From contig NC_010162.1 of the NCBI RefSeq assembly GCF_000067165.1, positions 5,352,501-5,416,500 on the forward strand: 64,000 nucleotides of DNA. The letters are read 5' to 3'. How positions within the stretch are numbered: the stretch's first letter is position 1; every line of letters begins with the position of its first letter. This stretch comes from Sorangium cellulosum So ce56. Lineage in GTDB: Bacteria; Myxococcota_A; Polyangia; Polyangiales; Polyangiaceae. Below are positions 29,017 to 37,719 of this stretch, one piece after another. Position numbers and translations under genes: made by a program. Under the pieces are notes generated by a model, which saw only the letters and a program-made list of their open reading frames with translations, was not told the DNA's origin and ran no database searches.

Positions 29017-30405
29017 TCACTCGCACAGCGCGGCTTCGGCGAGCGCGAGGACGTTGGCGTACGCGGCGTAGGCCTCCTCGAGGGTGTGGACGCTCGGCAC
29101 GGCGGAGGGCAGCGCCGTGACGGCGACGGTGACGGCGCGGCCGTCCTCGGTGACGCCGCCGCTGGTCTCGTAGCCGAAGATGTCGCCGCCGTGGCCCCAG
29201 AGGACGCCGCCGCAGCGCAGCGGGCTGCTGCTCAGGCCGAGCCCGTACCGGTAGCCGGGCCACATGCTGGAAGCGTCGACGGTCGCGCGCATCTCCTCGA
29301 GCTGCGCCGCGTCGAGGAGCTCGCCGCCGAGCAGGGCGGTGAAGAAGCGGTTCACGTCGCTCGGCGTGGAGACGATGTTTCCGGCGGCCCCCGCCTGGGA
29401 CGAGTCGAGCTCCGTGACGTCGCGCAGCGGCTCACCGAGCGCCGCGTGATAGCCCTTTGGGTGGCACCCCCGGATGCCCTGCTCGCCGACGTCGGGGATA
29501 TAGGTGCTGCGCAGGCCGATGCGCTCGATGACCCGCCGGGTGATCTCCTCGGCCAGAGGGCGGCCGGTGACCTTCTCGACGATCAAGCCGGCGACGATGT
29601 AGTTGGTGTTGCTGTACGCCCATTCGGCGCCAGGGGCCTTCCCCGGCTGCGCCAGCGCCAGGTCGAGCAAGGCGCGGGGCTGGAAGTAGGTGTGCAGGGC
29701 CTCGAAGACGTCGTCGCCCAGGGCCAGCGCGACGTAATCGGGCAGCCCGCTCGTGTGCTGCAGCAGCTGCCGCACCGTGATCTCGCGGCCGTCGATGCCG
29801 TCGCCGCGGACGAGATCCGGCAGGTACGTCTCGATCGGCGCGTCGAGGTCGACCTTGCCCTCGCCGACGAGCTGCAGGACGACCACCGCGGTGAAGGGCT
29901 TGCTGTTGCTGCCGATACGCACCTGCCCGTCGACAGGCACGCTCGCACCGGTCTCCAGATCGCCGACACCGGCGGTGTAATGACGGGTCTGCCCGTCGCG
30001 ATCGCGGACCGCGACCAGGACGGCGGGGAACTTGTCGTCGCGCACCAGGCGGTCCGCGCCTTGCTGCACGACGTCTTCGGGATCGGTGTTGGCATGGAGG
30101 GTGGGATCGCCGATGCACTCGCCTGACGGGTTTCCTCCGCCTCCGCCTCCGCCGCTGCCGGCGTCTTCGCCGCCACCGCTGCTCTCGTCTCCGCCTGCAC
30201 CGCTCTCGGCGCCACTGCCGCCCACGCCGCTCGCGGCGTCCGTCGTCGCCGGCGCCCCGCTGCCGCCGGAGCAGCCCGCGAGCAGGGCTGAAGACCCGAG
30301 CAGCGCCGAGACGAGGACCGTCGAGAGCACGCTTCGCAGGTGCATCGATGCTGCGCGGGCGATCGACGTTGTCGGGGAAGCAAAGCGATGGTGTGGAAAG
30401 CTCAT
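29017..30405 (-). CDS. Serine hydrolase lipoprotein (beta-lactamase/S12 family), copy 2
   Basis: A 462-aa paralogue of the preceding gene in the same orientation. The N-terminus carries a signal peptide with lipobox LLAGC; the linker is Gly/Ser/Ala/Glu-rich but has only one GSGGEDA-like unit. Catalytic motifs are kept: SNSK in RIGSNSKPFTAVVV, YSNTNY and WGHGGDIFGYE. The bases just before the start, including AGGAG and the next ~140 bp, match those of copy 1, so promoter and gene were duplicated together. It is followed by 227 bp before copy 1. Both genes probably have separate promoters. Confidence 0.92.
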   Translation of the reverse strand: MSFPHHRFASPTTSIARAASMHLRSVLSTVLVSALLGSSALLAGCSGGSGAPATTDAASGVGGSGAESGAGGDESSGGGEDAGSGGGGGGGNPSGECIGDPTLHANTDPEDVVQQGADRLVRDDKFPAVLVAVRDRDGQTRHYTAGVGDLETGASVPVDGQVRIGSNSKPFTAVVVLQLVGEGKVDLDAPIETYLPDLVRGDGIDGREITVRQLLQHTSGLPDYVALALGDDVFEALHTYFQPRALLDLALAQPGKAPGAEWAYSNTNYIVAGLIVEKVTGRPLAEEITRRVIERIGLRSTYIPDVGEQGIRGCHPKGYHAALGEPLRDVTELDSSQAGAAGNIVSTPSDVNRFFTALLGGELLDAAQLEEMRATVDASSMWPGYRYGLGLSSSPLRCGGVLWGHGGDIFGYETSGGVTEDGRAVTVAVTALPSAVPSVHTLEEAYAAYANVLALAEAALCE

Positions 30406-30806
30406 GATCGGCTCCTGGTCGTGTGCCGGCTCCCTCGAATCACCGTCGCGGACCGGCGGCTCACGCCCCCGGGCATCGCCACGTTGCTCGAAGAGCGCTG
30501 CTCGATTTCGGAGCTCTGTTCCCGGCCTCGTGAGGTTCGTTCACGTCCGGAGACGAAATTTCTCTTCAGGACGCCGCCGATGGCGGGTGATGGACGTTTC
30601 AGCGCTCTCCGCGCCGTCGCACATCACCGCGGCAGGTTCCCCATCGACCTCGCCGCAGCGCAAGGACGGGTGGTCTTCGTCCGCCACGCTGACCGCGGCG
30701 CGCTCAACTCCCGCTCGTGAGGGGGGCTTTCAGGACCCCTTTGGTGTTCCGCGCCGCGCCGCACGCGCGCTTTCGGCCGCGCGCGGCGCGGTGGGCCGTG
30801 CGCCGC
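30406..30806. other. Upstream region shared by the serine hydrolase paralogues
   Basis: The first ~140 bp upstream of copy 2 (30406-30545) are similar to 28790-28927 upstream of copy 1. Shared blocks include GATCGGCTCCTGGTCG next to the start and CTCGTGAGGTTCGTTCA at the far end. This is probably a duplicated promoter region, though no clear -35/-10 pair can be named. The rest up to 30806 holds only Arg-rich open frames and shows no gene. Confidence 0.55.
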
Positions 30807-31694
30807 TTACGGCGACGCCGCTACGGCGGGTTGCGAGACGGCGCCGTGGTTGCCGTCCTCGCCCGCGTCCTCGCCGCCGCCCGCTTCTGCCTCGACCTCT
30901 TCGCTCACGTCGTCGACAGCGGTGCTCGACACGCGCGACAGGAGCTTCGGGGTCACCTCCTCGAACGCGTCGCCGTGGAAGTAATACCCGATCTTCCGGA
31001 CGTCGGCGTAGCGGCGGACCAGCAGGGTCCAGAGCCGGTCGCGCATCGTCTCTGCCTCGCCGCGCTGCTTTGCCGCGGGCCGGCGGGCCCCCTCGGGGGT
31101 GAGGGTGTCGAGCAGCCACTCGCTCGCTTCCCGCAGCTGCTCGAACTCCTCCTGGCTGAACGGGTGCTTTCCGCGGAGCGCGACCGCGTGCTCCTCGTAG
31201 AGGTGGGCCAGCGCCATCCCGTCGCTGGCGAGGTCGTACTTACCGCTGCCGGCGCGGATCTCGGCCACGACGTCCTTCGGCAGGAGCCCCCGTTTTGCCA
31301 GGGTCTCGGCGAGCGTGAGCATCGGCTCCCGCAGCTCGATCACGACCTTCAGCTTGGCCTCGATCTCGCCGGAGCTGGCCGGCTTCGCCGTGACGCGTGT
31401 GGCGGCGAAGACCAGGGCCCGGCCGAGGTCCGGCAACGCGAGCACGTCGTCGAGCGGCAGTTCAGGGAGCGCGCGCCGGATCCGCGCAGGATCCGCGCAG
31501 GCGGCCTGGACGCCGCGCTTCACGTTGGCGAAGGCGATCCGCACATCTGCCCGACAGACCTCGACGTCGCGGTCCGGGAGCGCCATGGCCTGCGGGGCAA
31601 AGCGCTTGTAACAGGCGTGGTAGGTTGTTTTTGCCGTGGGAGTCGCCGTGGGCGCCTTCCCGGTGTGTGCTTGTTGGGTCTTGGCTTTGGCCAT
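30807..31694 (-). CDS. Hypothetical protein, 295 aa
   Basis: Not recognised. It begins MAKAKTQQAHTGKAPTATPT, a Lys/Thr/Ala-rich flexible start, and is then helical with Arg/Glu/Ala-rich segments (LALPDLGRALVFAATRVTAK, PFSQEEFEQLREASEWLLDT, MRDRLWTLLVRRYADVRKIG). The tail is acidic and Gly-rich. There is no signal peptide, membrane segment or catalytic motif. It starts about 150 bp from the 43-bp tandem repeat that looks like a transposon end, so it may be cargo left by an old insertion. Confidence 0.72.
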   Translation of the reverse strand: MAKAKTQQAHTGKAPTATPTAKTTYHACYKRFAPQAMALPDRDVEVCRADVRIAFANVKRGVQAACADPARIRRALPELPLDDVLALPDLGRALVFAATRVTAKPASSGEIEAKLKVVIELREPMLTLAETLAKRGLLPKDVVAEIRAGSGKYDLASDGMALAHLYEEHAVALRGKHPFSQEEFEQLREASEWLLDTLTPEGARRPAAKQRGEAETMRDRLWTLLVRRYADVRKIGYYFHGDAFEEVTPKLLSRVSSTAVDDVSEEVEAEAGGGEDAGEDGNHGAVSQPAVAASP

Positions 31695-31847
31695 CTTGGG
31701 AACCTACGTCCAGGCGAGCGCGACGGTAGGTCACACCGCCGCCGGATGTGTGCTCGGAGGAGCGCAGGATCTCGACGTGAGGGCGATGGGGCTGCAGAGG
31801 GAGGCGCCCCCCGTGACCACGGAGCCCGGGGCGGGTGTGTATGGGGT

Positions 31848-31947
31848 CACGTAGTGTCATTTCGTAGGCCGATCTGTAAACGACGGGATACACGTAGTGT
31901 CATTTCGCAGACCGATCTGTAAACGGCGGGACACACGTAGTGTCACC
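31848..31947. repeat. 43-bp tandem repeat, possible decayed transposon end
   Basis: Two adjacent 43-bp units (31848-31890 and 31891-31933) differ at only a few bases. A third partial copy starts at 31934 with CACGTAGTGTCAC. Each contains GTAGTGTCATTTCG followed by CCGATCTGTAAACG. A more degenerate CGTAGCGTCGCCCGG occurs at about 31979. Repeated transposase-binding sites beginning TGTCA are typical of ends of IS21-like and Tn5053/Tn7-like elements. No transposase gene lies nearby, so if this is a transposon end it is a remnant. The rest of 31695-32008 shows nothing else. Confidence 0.6.
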
Positions 31948-32008
31948 CGGCAGGCCCTGCGGCCTACGATCGGACATGCGTAGCGTCGCCCGGTACGACG
32001 CTGCTGAG

Positions 32009-32602
32009 TCACCCCTCTGCCGCCGTCGCGACCTGGGAGAACGGGTCTCGGTAAATCTCGTCGACCGACAGAGCGCACCCGACCGCCTCCAGATGCGCGC
32101 CCTCTCCGGCGCGAGCCTCCCGGAGCGTCCACGAGTCGTCCTCGTTGCGGTGAAACACCTCGATGCGCTGCTCGTGCTGCGAGACGAGCACGTACTCCCG
32201 GAGCGAGGGGATCCGCCGGTAGTGCGCGAACTTCTGCCCACGGTCGTAGGCCTCCGAGCTCTCGGACAGGACCTCGACCAGGACGATGGGGTTGAGCGCC
32301 GCGTCCTTGTCCTCGATATCGCGCTCGAGCCTCCCGCAAACGACGCTGACGTCAGGGTACGTGGCGAGCCCGGTCGCCTGCACGCGGACGCGCAGATCGG
32401 CGGAGTAGACCACGCAGGGCCGCCCGCGGAGCTGCGCCCGGATCTCCGCGATCACGTTCGCGCACAGCCGCGCATGCTCCGGCGTTCCGCCGGCCATCGC
32501 GAAGATCTCGCCGTTCAGGAACTCGTGCTTCGTCGGGCTCGCCCGCTCCTGCTCGAGATACTCGGCGTATGTCCAGACGATCCTGCGCGCCGGCTCGTTC
32601 AT
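32009..32602 (-). CDS. Uma2-family (DUF820) putative endonuclease-like protein
   Basis: A 197-aa protein of the Uma2 family, which has a PD-(D/E)xK nuclease-like fold and is greatly expanded in myxobacteria, cyanobacteria and actinobacteria. The start at 32602 (MNEPARRIVWTYAEYLEQER) is chosen over the longer frame. Family motifs: KHEFLNGEIFAMAGG, VYSADLRVRVQATG, TYPDVSVVCG with the acidic residue, and NPIVLVEVLSESSEAYDRGQ, holding the E-x-(L)S core, then KFAHYRRIPSLREYVLVSQ. The biological role of the family is not settled. It is divergent from the SRPBCC gene (49 bp). Confidence 0.9.
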   Translation of the reverse strand: MNEPARRIVWTYAEYLEQERASPTKHEFLNGEIFAMAGGTPEHARLCANVIAEIRAQLRGRPCVVYSADLRVRVQATGLATYPDVSVVCGRLERDIEDKDAALNPIVLVEVLSESSEAYDRGQKFAHYRRIPSLREYVLVSQHEQRIEVFHRNEDDSWTLREARAGEGAHLEAVGCALSVDEIYRDPFSQVATAAEG

Positions 32603-32651
32603 GGTCCGGCAGTATGCCACGCCAGCGCGTCGCGCCCCTATCCTCGGCGCC

Positions 32652-33143
32652 ATGCCCACGATCCAGAGCACCGCCGAGATCGACGCCGCCTCGGACGAGC
32701 TCTTCGCGCTGTCCCAGGACTACGATCTCCGGCTCGAGTGGGACCCGTTCCTCCGCGAGATGCGCTACCGCGACGGCGCGACCGAGCCCGCCGTCGGCGT
32801 GCGGGTGTGGGTGCGGGCGAAGAACGGGCTGTCCATGGAGGCGCGTTACATCACCCTGAACCCGCCGGAGCAGGTGGCCATCACCATGGTCGAGGGGCCG
32901 CGGATCTTCCGCCAGTTCTCGGGCGCATGGCTCTTCAAGGCGCTGTCGCCGCAGCGGACCCGCGTCACCTTCCGCTACAACTTCACCGCGCGCCCGCAGG
33001 CCCTCGCCCCGGTGCTGGAGCCGGTGATGGCGGCCGTGCTGAGGCGCGACATCGAGCAGCGCCTCGCCGGGCTCAAGCAGAGCGCCGAGACGACGGACAT
33101 CCTCCAGCGGCTGCCGCCGCGCGCCCGGCCCTCATCCGCCTAG
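32652..33143 (+). CDS. SRPBCC-family ligand-binding protein
   Basis: A 163-aa protein resembling polyketide cyclase/START-like SRPBCC domains, which form a hydrophobic pocket in a helix-grip fold. It begins MPTIQSTAEIDAASDELFAL, has LEWDPFLREMRYRD, then ARYITLNPPEQVAITMVEGP and RQFSGAWLFKALSPQRTRVT, and ends with the long helix of the fold (LEPVMAAVLRRDIEQRLAGL). The ligand is unknown. It overlaps the 3' end of the convergent STAND gene by 12 bp. Confidence 0.85.
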   Translation: MPTIQSTAEIDAASDELFALSQDYDLRLEWDPFLREMRYRDGATEPAVGVRVWVRAKNGLSMEARYITLNPPEQVAITMVEGPRIFRQFSGAWLFKALSPQRTRVTFRYNFTARPQALAPVLEPVMAAVLRRDIEQRLAGLKQSAETTDILQRLPPRARPSSA

Positions 33144-35927
33144 CCGCGCGAGCGCCTCCCGCGACGCTCCGGCCCCGGGGTGGCGCAGGCGCGCCCGCAG
33201 CGCCGCCGCCTCGGCGAGCAGCTCCCGCCCTCGCGCGCGCTCCTCGCCGCGCGCCGCCGCCGCGCGCGCCACGCCCGCCCAGTGCAGCGCGTCCGCCCTC
33301 GCCCACGCGTCCTCGCCCGCCCACGCCACCGACGAGTCGGCGAGCGCCGTCGCGGACGCCGCCGCCCCCGCGCCGCGCGCGAGCGCGCACCGCGCGGCGA
33401 CGACCGCGAGCCGGGCGCGGAACGGGCCGAACCCGCACGCCTCGGCGACATGCAGCCCCTCCAGCGCCTGCCGCGCGCCGTCGTCGAGCCGGCCAGCGGC
33501 GAGCGCGATCCGCGCCGCGAGCTCGTGGCACCGCAGCGCGACCTCCACCTCGCCCGTCGCGGCAGCCCAGCGGCGCGCCTCGTCGAGGTGCGCCCCGGCC
33601 GACGCGACGTCGCCGCCGCCGCCCTCGCCTCCGTCCAGCAGCGCGAGGCCGAGCAGCGTGTGGCCGTGCGCGACGTGCCCCTCCCAGCCCCTCCGCCTGC
33701 ACTCGGCGATGTTCCGCTCCGTGGCCTCGCGCGCCTCGTCGCGGCGCCCGAGCGCGAGCGCGCGCTCCGCCTCCCAGAGCGCGCGGCGCGCCACCGGCGC
33801 GTCGCCCAGCGCCCGCAGGCGCGCGAAGCGCTCGCCCGCCGCGTCGACCTCGCCGAGGTCGTGCAGCACCGCGGCCAGCAGCGCCAGCGCGCGCACGGCG
33901 TGGACCTGGTCCACGTGGGCCGCGGCGCGACGGGCGCTCCCCGCGGCGCCGCCGGCGATCTCCGCCGACCGCTCGAGCAGGCGGCGCGCGCCGGTCAGGT
34001 CGCCCCGCAGCCGCTCCGTGTACGCCAGCGTGCGCAGGCCGGTCGCGATCGGGGCCGGGTCGGCGAGCGCCCCGGCGATCTCGTTGTGCGCCTCGTAGCA
34101 GGCGCAGGCGAACGCGAGGTCCCCGAGCGCGCCCGCGTAGAGCCCCGCGTCGTACGCGAGCGACGCGCGCACCCGCGCGGGCAGCGAGGCCGGCATGCCG
34201 CGGGGGTCGTCGCCGCCGGCGAACGCGCGCAGGATGCGGGCGCCGCGCGCCATGTCGCCGAGCTTGAGCCCGAGGTGCGCGAAGCCGCCGAGGGCGAGCG
34301 CGTAGATGTCGTACGCCTCGCCCGCGCGCCCGGCGCCGAGCAGCTCGGTGAGGATGGCCTCGAACGCGTCGACCGCCTCGCGCTCCCGCGGCGCCCGGCG
34401 CGGCGCCTCGTCGAGGCGCGGCGGCGGCGCGGCGCTCCCCGCGGCGTGGACGCGCTCCGGCGGCACGCCGAGCAGCGACTTGAAGTGCTGCCGCACGAAG
34501 GGGTGCGTCGAGTAGCAACGCTCGCCCGGGCGCGCCGCGAACACGAGCCCCAGCCGCTCGAGCCGGGCGAGCCCGCGCGCGAGCTCCGCGGCGCCCCACC
34601 CCGCCATGGCGCCCGCGATCTCGCCGCCGGCCCGGACCAGCTGGAGCAGCGCCTCCTCACCTGCGCCGCCGGGGAACACCGAGAGGCGCGCGAGCAGGTC
34701 CCGCTCGCCCGGCGGCAGCGCGCGCGCGTAGGCCGACAGCACCGAGCTCAGGCGGCGGGCGAGGACGTCGTCCTGCTCGGCCTCGGCGAGGTGCGCCGCC
34801 TGCGCCGCGGAGAGGCGGCCCGCGTCGCCGCCGAGGAACGCGCCCACGTAGGAGCCGACGACGGCGACCGAGAGCGCGTGCCCGCCCGTCGTCTCGAACA
34901 GCGCGCCGAGGGCGCCGTCGTCGCCGCGGATGCCCCAGCGGCGCAGGAGCGACGCGGCGTCGCCCTCGCAGAGCGGCTCGGGCCGGATCGTCGCGAGCCC
35001 GCCCTCGGCCCAGGCGGACAGATCCGCGAGCTCGAAGCGCGACGTGACGAGCGCCCGCGCGCCGCTGAGCCCGGACGCGATCGCGCAGAGCAGCCGCCGG
35101 AGGAGCGCGTCGTGGAGCTCGCCGTGCGCGCGCCCGGCGCTCCCCTCGGCCTGCACGGTCTCGAGCCCGTCGAGCACGAGCAGGTGCGGCGGCCCCTGCC
35201 CCAGCGCCTCCTTCAGCCGCGCGAGCTGCTCTCCGGGCGCCGCCCGAGGCCCAGGCGCCGCCGGGCCCGAGGCGCCCGCGCCCGGCGCGAAGTAGGCCGC
35301 CGCCTGGTCGAGGAACGCCTCGGTCCTGGGGTCGTCGTAGAAGCTCCAGACGAGCACCCCGCCGGGCCGCGGGGCGTCGCCGAGCCCCTGGAGGAAGCGC
35401 TCGGCGATCGCGGTCTTGCCCGCCCCGCCGACGCCGAGGAGCGCGATCACCCGGGGGCGCGGCGGCGAACCGTCGGCCCACGCGGCGAGCCGATCGAGGA
35501 TCTCCGCGCGCCCGACGAAGTGCCGCGCTCGCTGGAGCGTGTGCGCGTGCAGCGGGCGCCACGCCGGGGCGGGCGCCTCCGCGGCCTGGCTCGCCGCACC
35601 CGCTCCCTCTGCGGCGGGATCCGCCGCCGGCGCGGCTCCGGCTTCGGCCTCGGCCCCGGCGACGAGCAGCTCCGCCTCGGCGAGGCCGAGCTCGGCGCCG
35701 AGCCGCTCGATGATGCGCCGCCGGGACGGGCTCCGGACCGAGAAGCCGAGCCGCGGATCGTTGACGGCGCCCGACTCGTAGCGGCGGTAGGTCCGCACGT
35801 CGACGCCGATCGACGCGGCGACCTGCTCCTGCGTCAGGTCGAGATCGAGCCGCGCCCGCTGGAGGAGCGTGTGGTTGAAGCGGACCGCGGGCTCCTCGCC
35901 GCGGCCCGCCCTGGAGACCCGTGCCAT
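33132..35927 (-). CDS. HTH - STAND ATPase (NB-ARC-like) - TPR regulator
   Basis: A 931-aa signal-transduction protein. The start at 35927 is chosen because the helix-turn-helix begins soon after; the longer frame overlaps the divergent oxygenase gene. XRE-like HTH at about 20-75: ARLDLDLTQEQVAASIGVDV, then RTYRRYESGAVNDPR. The nucleotide-binding domain is at about 140-400: FVGRAEILDRL, Walker A LLGVGGAGKTAIAERF, Walker B LLVLDGLETV and ALVTSRFELADLS. A winged-helix part follows, then about 450 residues of Ala/Arg-rich TPR-like helices. Such proteins act as ligand-triggered switches. The target is unknown; the divergent 2OG oxygenase gene is an obvious candidate. Confidence 0.87.
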   Translation of the reverse strand: MARVSRAGRGEEPAVRFNHTLLQRARLDLDLTQEQVAASIGVDVRTYRRYESGAVNDPRLGFSVRSPSRRRIIERLGAELGLAEAELLVAGAEAEAGAAPAADPAAEGAGAASQAAEAPAPAWRPLHAHTLQRARHFVGRAEILDRLAAWADGSPPRPRVIALLGVGGAGKTAIAERFLQGLGDAPRPGGVLVWSFYDDPRTEAFLDQAAAYFAPGAGASGPAAPGPRAAPGEQLARLKEALGQGPPHLLVLDGLETVQAEGSAGRAHGELHDALLRRLLCAIASGLSGARALVTSRFELADLSAWAEGGLATIRPEPLCEGDAASLLRRWGIRGDDGALGALFETTGGHALSVAVVGSYVGAFLGGDAGRLSAAQAAHLAEAEQDDVLARRLSSVLSAYARALPPGERDLLARLSVFPGGAGEEALLQLVRAGGEIAGAMAGWGAAELARGLARLERLGLVFAARPGERCYSTHPFVRQHFKSLLGVPPERVHAAGSAAPPPRLDEAPRRAPREREAVDAFEAILTELLGAGRAGEAYDIYALALGGFAHLGLKLGDMARGARILRAFAGGDDPRGMPASLPARVRASLAYDAGLYAGALGDLAFACACYEAHNEIAGALADPAPIATGLRTLAYTERLRGDLTGARRLLERSAEIAGGAAGSARRAAAHVDQVHAVRALALLAAVLHDLGEVDAAGERFARLRALGDAPVARRALWEAERALALGRRDEAREATERNIAECRRRGWEGHVAHGHTLLGLALLDGGEGGGGDVASAGAHLDEARRWAAATGEVEVALRCHELAARIALAAGRLDDGARQALEGLHVAEACGFGPFRARLAVVAARCALARGAGAAASATALADSSVAWAGEDAWARADALHWAGVARAAAARGEERARGRELLAEAAALRARLRHPGAGASREALARLGG

Positions 35928-36050
35928 CGGTGCGAGCGCTCGATCATCGGCGATGCGGCGCTCTCCTGTCCACCGCGCTGCCCGGTCCTGCCCGGTCCTG
36001 CCCGGGTCCCGCCCTTCCGGATCCGGTCCGCCCGGACCCACGCTCCACGC

Positions 36051-36626
36051 ATGAGCACCCTGCACGCCGAACGGACCGCCCAGTGCACCGACCACACCGA
36101 CGATCTCCGCATCTTCACGGTGACGAACGTCCTGTCGCCCGAGGAGTGCGAGGGCTTCATCGCGCTCGCCGAGGCGCGAGGCTTCGAGCAGGCGCCGATC
36201 GGAGGCACCGAGGTGATCAACCTCGAGGTGCGCAAGAACGGCCGCGTCATGATCGACGATCCGGACCTCGCCGCGAGCCTCTGGGAGCGGCTCGCGCCCT
36301 GGATGCCGCCGCGCTTCGGCCTCCACCGCGCCGTCGGGCTGAACGAGCGCTTCCGCTACTATCGCTACACCGAGGGCGAATATTTCAACTGGCACGGCGA
36401 CGGCTCGTTCGTGCGATCCGACGGCGAGCGGAGCCTTTACACCGCGATGGTCTACCTGAATGACGACTTCGAGGGCGGCACGACCGATTTCTGGGGCGGC
36501 CGGAGCATCGCCCCGCGGCGCGGGATGGCGCTGCTGTTCGAGCACCGCCGGCTCCACCGCGGCGCCGCCGTGACACGGGGGAGCAAGTACGTCCTCCGCA
36601 GCGACGTGATGTACCGGCGCGGGTGA
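36051..36626 (+). CDS. 2-oxoglutarate/Fe(II)-dependent oxygenase (prolyl 4-hydroxylase-like)
   Basis: A 191-aa cytoplasmic oxygenase with the double-stranded beta-helix fold. Iron ligands: H115 and D117 in FNWHGDG, and a distal His at about 169 in HRRLHRGAAV; the 2-oxoglutarate-binding basic residue lies just after (RGSKYVLRSDVMY). Other family features are RYYRYTEGEYFNWH and MVYLNDDFEGGTTDFWGG. The start at 36051 lies 123 bp from the divergent STAND regulator. The substrate may be a protein or small molecule; it cannot be told from sequence. A short CCTGCCCGGT direct repeat lies in the shared promoter region near 35980-36005. Confidence 0.9.
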   Translation: MSTLHAERTAQCTDHTDDLRIFTVTNVLSPEECEGFIALAEARGFEQAPIGGTEVINLEVRKNGRVMIDDPDLAASLWERLAPWMPPRFGLHRAVGLNERFRYYRYTEGEYFNWHGDGSFVRSDGERSLYTAMVYLNDDFEGGTTDFWGGRSIAPRRGMALLFEHRRLHRGAAVTRGSKYVLRSDVMYRRG

Positions 36627-36668
36627 TCCCAGCGCCGCGCGTGCGCCGGCGCTCGGCGCCTCGACGCC

Positions 36669-37535
36669 TCAGCGCGGCGCCGCGGTCGCGCCGGCGCCGA
36701 GCGCCTCGGCGAGGCGCGGCAGCACCTCGCCGGCGCGGGCCTCGATCTTCAGCGCGCCGAGCTCCTCGCCGCGCGCGGAGCCGAGGTTGATCATGGCGAT
36801 CGGGGTGCCTCGCTGCGCGGCGCGCAGCACGAAGCGGTAGCCCGAGAAGACCGCCAGCGACGAGCCGACGACGAGGAGCGCGTCCGCGGCGTCCACGAGC
36901 GCGAACGCCGCGTCGACGATCGGCCGGGCCACGTTCTCGCCGAAGAAGACGACGCGCGGCTTGAGCGGCCCCTCGCAGCGGAGGCACGGCGGCGCACGGA
37001 AGCCCGCCACGCGCTCGGCGGGCAGGTCGGCGTCGCCGTCGGGGGCGAGGTCGGCCGCGACGCGCAGCCAGCCGGGGTTCTGGGCGAGGAGCCGCTCCTG
37101 GAGGGCGGCGCGCCGCTCCATCGCGCCGCACGCGAGGCAGGCGACCTCGGAGAGCGTCCCGTGCAGCTCGATGACGCGACGGCTGCCCGCGGCCTGGTGG
37201 AGGCCGTCGACGTTCTGCGTGATGAGGCCATCGAGCTGCCCCGCGTGCTCGAGCCGCGCGAGGGCGCGGTGGGCGGGGTTCGGCTCGGCCCTGGAGAACC
37301 GCTCCCAGCCGATCACGGCGCGCGCCCAGTAGCGCTGCCGGATCTCGGCCGAGCGGGAGAACTCCCGTCCCTGGATCGGGTTCCGCGCGCGGCGCCGCGT
37401 CTCGGGCCCTCGATAATCGGGGATGCCGGACTCGGTGCTGCACCCCGCGCCCGTCAGCGCCACGATCCGCTTGCCGCGCAGGAGCGCGACGAGGTCGTCG
37501 AGCGGATCGGCCGGACGCGCTTCGCTGAGCGGCAT
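36669..37535 (-). CDS. Sir2-family NAD-dependent protein deacylase
   Basis: A 288-aa sirtuin that removes acyl groups from lysine using NAD. Motifs: ALTGAGCSTESGIPDYRGP, TQNVDGLHQAAGS, catalytic His in IELHGT, zinc pairs CLAC and CLRC, VVFFGENV, and GSSLAVFSGYR. The order and spacing suit the four-Cys bacterial SIR2 enzymes. The start at 37535 begins MPLSEARPADPLDDLVALLR; the longer frame runs through the riboswitch region and is rejected. It is convergent with the oxygenase gene and divergent from the nrd leader. No neighbouring acetyltransferase or acyl-CoA synthetase was seen. Confidence 0.93.
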   Translation of the reverse strand: MPLSEARPADPLDDLVALLRGKRIVALTGAGCSTESGIPDYRGPETRRRARNPIQGREFSRSAEIRQRYWARAVIGWERFSRAEPNPAHRALARLEHAGQLDGLITQNVDGLHQAAGSRRVIELHGTLSEVACLACGAMERRAALQERLLAQNPGWLRVAADLAPDGDADLPAERVAGFRAPPCLRCEGPLKPRVVFFGENVARPIVDAAFALVDAADALLVVGSSLAVFSGYRFVLRAAQRGTPIAMINLGSARGEELGALKIEARAGEVLPRLAEALGAGATAAPR

Positions 37536-37683
37536 ACGCCCGGGTTGTGGCCCACCACGGCGCGCACCGCCAGGCCAGCGTGTGTCGACCGCGCAACCAT
37601 GCAACCGAGCACGCAATGAACAGGCAACCGAACATGCAACCGCGCATGGAACCGAGCAACGGAGCTCCCCCACAACATCTCGC

Positions 37684-37712
37684 TTGACCGGCTCACTGCA
37701 CCACCATATGTA
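37684..37712 (+). promoter_or_regulatory. Promoter of the nrdAB riboswitch transcript
   Basis: TTGACC at 37684-37689, a 17-bp gap and TATGTA at 37707-37712 form a good -35/-10 pair. Transcription would start about 7 bp on, at 37719-37720, exactly where the P1 helix of the cobalamin riboswitch begins. Confidence 0.7.
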
Positions 37713-37719
37713 GTGCCGC

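Noticed and set aside
30340..30720. Open frame between the hydrolase and the 295-aa gene
   Set aside because: Lies over the duplicated promoter region and has random-like composition.
31848..31947. Possible CRISPR array
   Set aside because: Units abut directly with no spacers and only two full copies; no cas genes.
33180..36050. Long upstream extension of the oxygenase frame
   Set aside because: It lies opposite the STAND ATPase gene with clear Walker motifs; the extension has no domain. Start placed at 36051.
33132..37535. Anti-phage defence island (STAND plus Sir2)
   Set aside because: The Sir2 protein is a standard four-Cys deacylase, the STAND protein has an HTH and TPRs, and the genes are not in one operon; no other defence genes are near.
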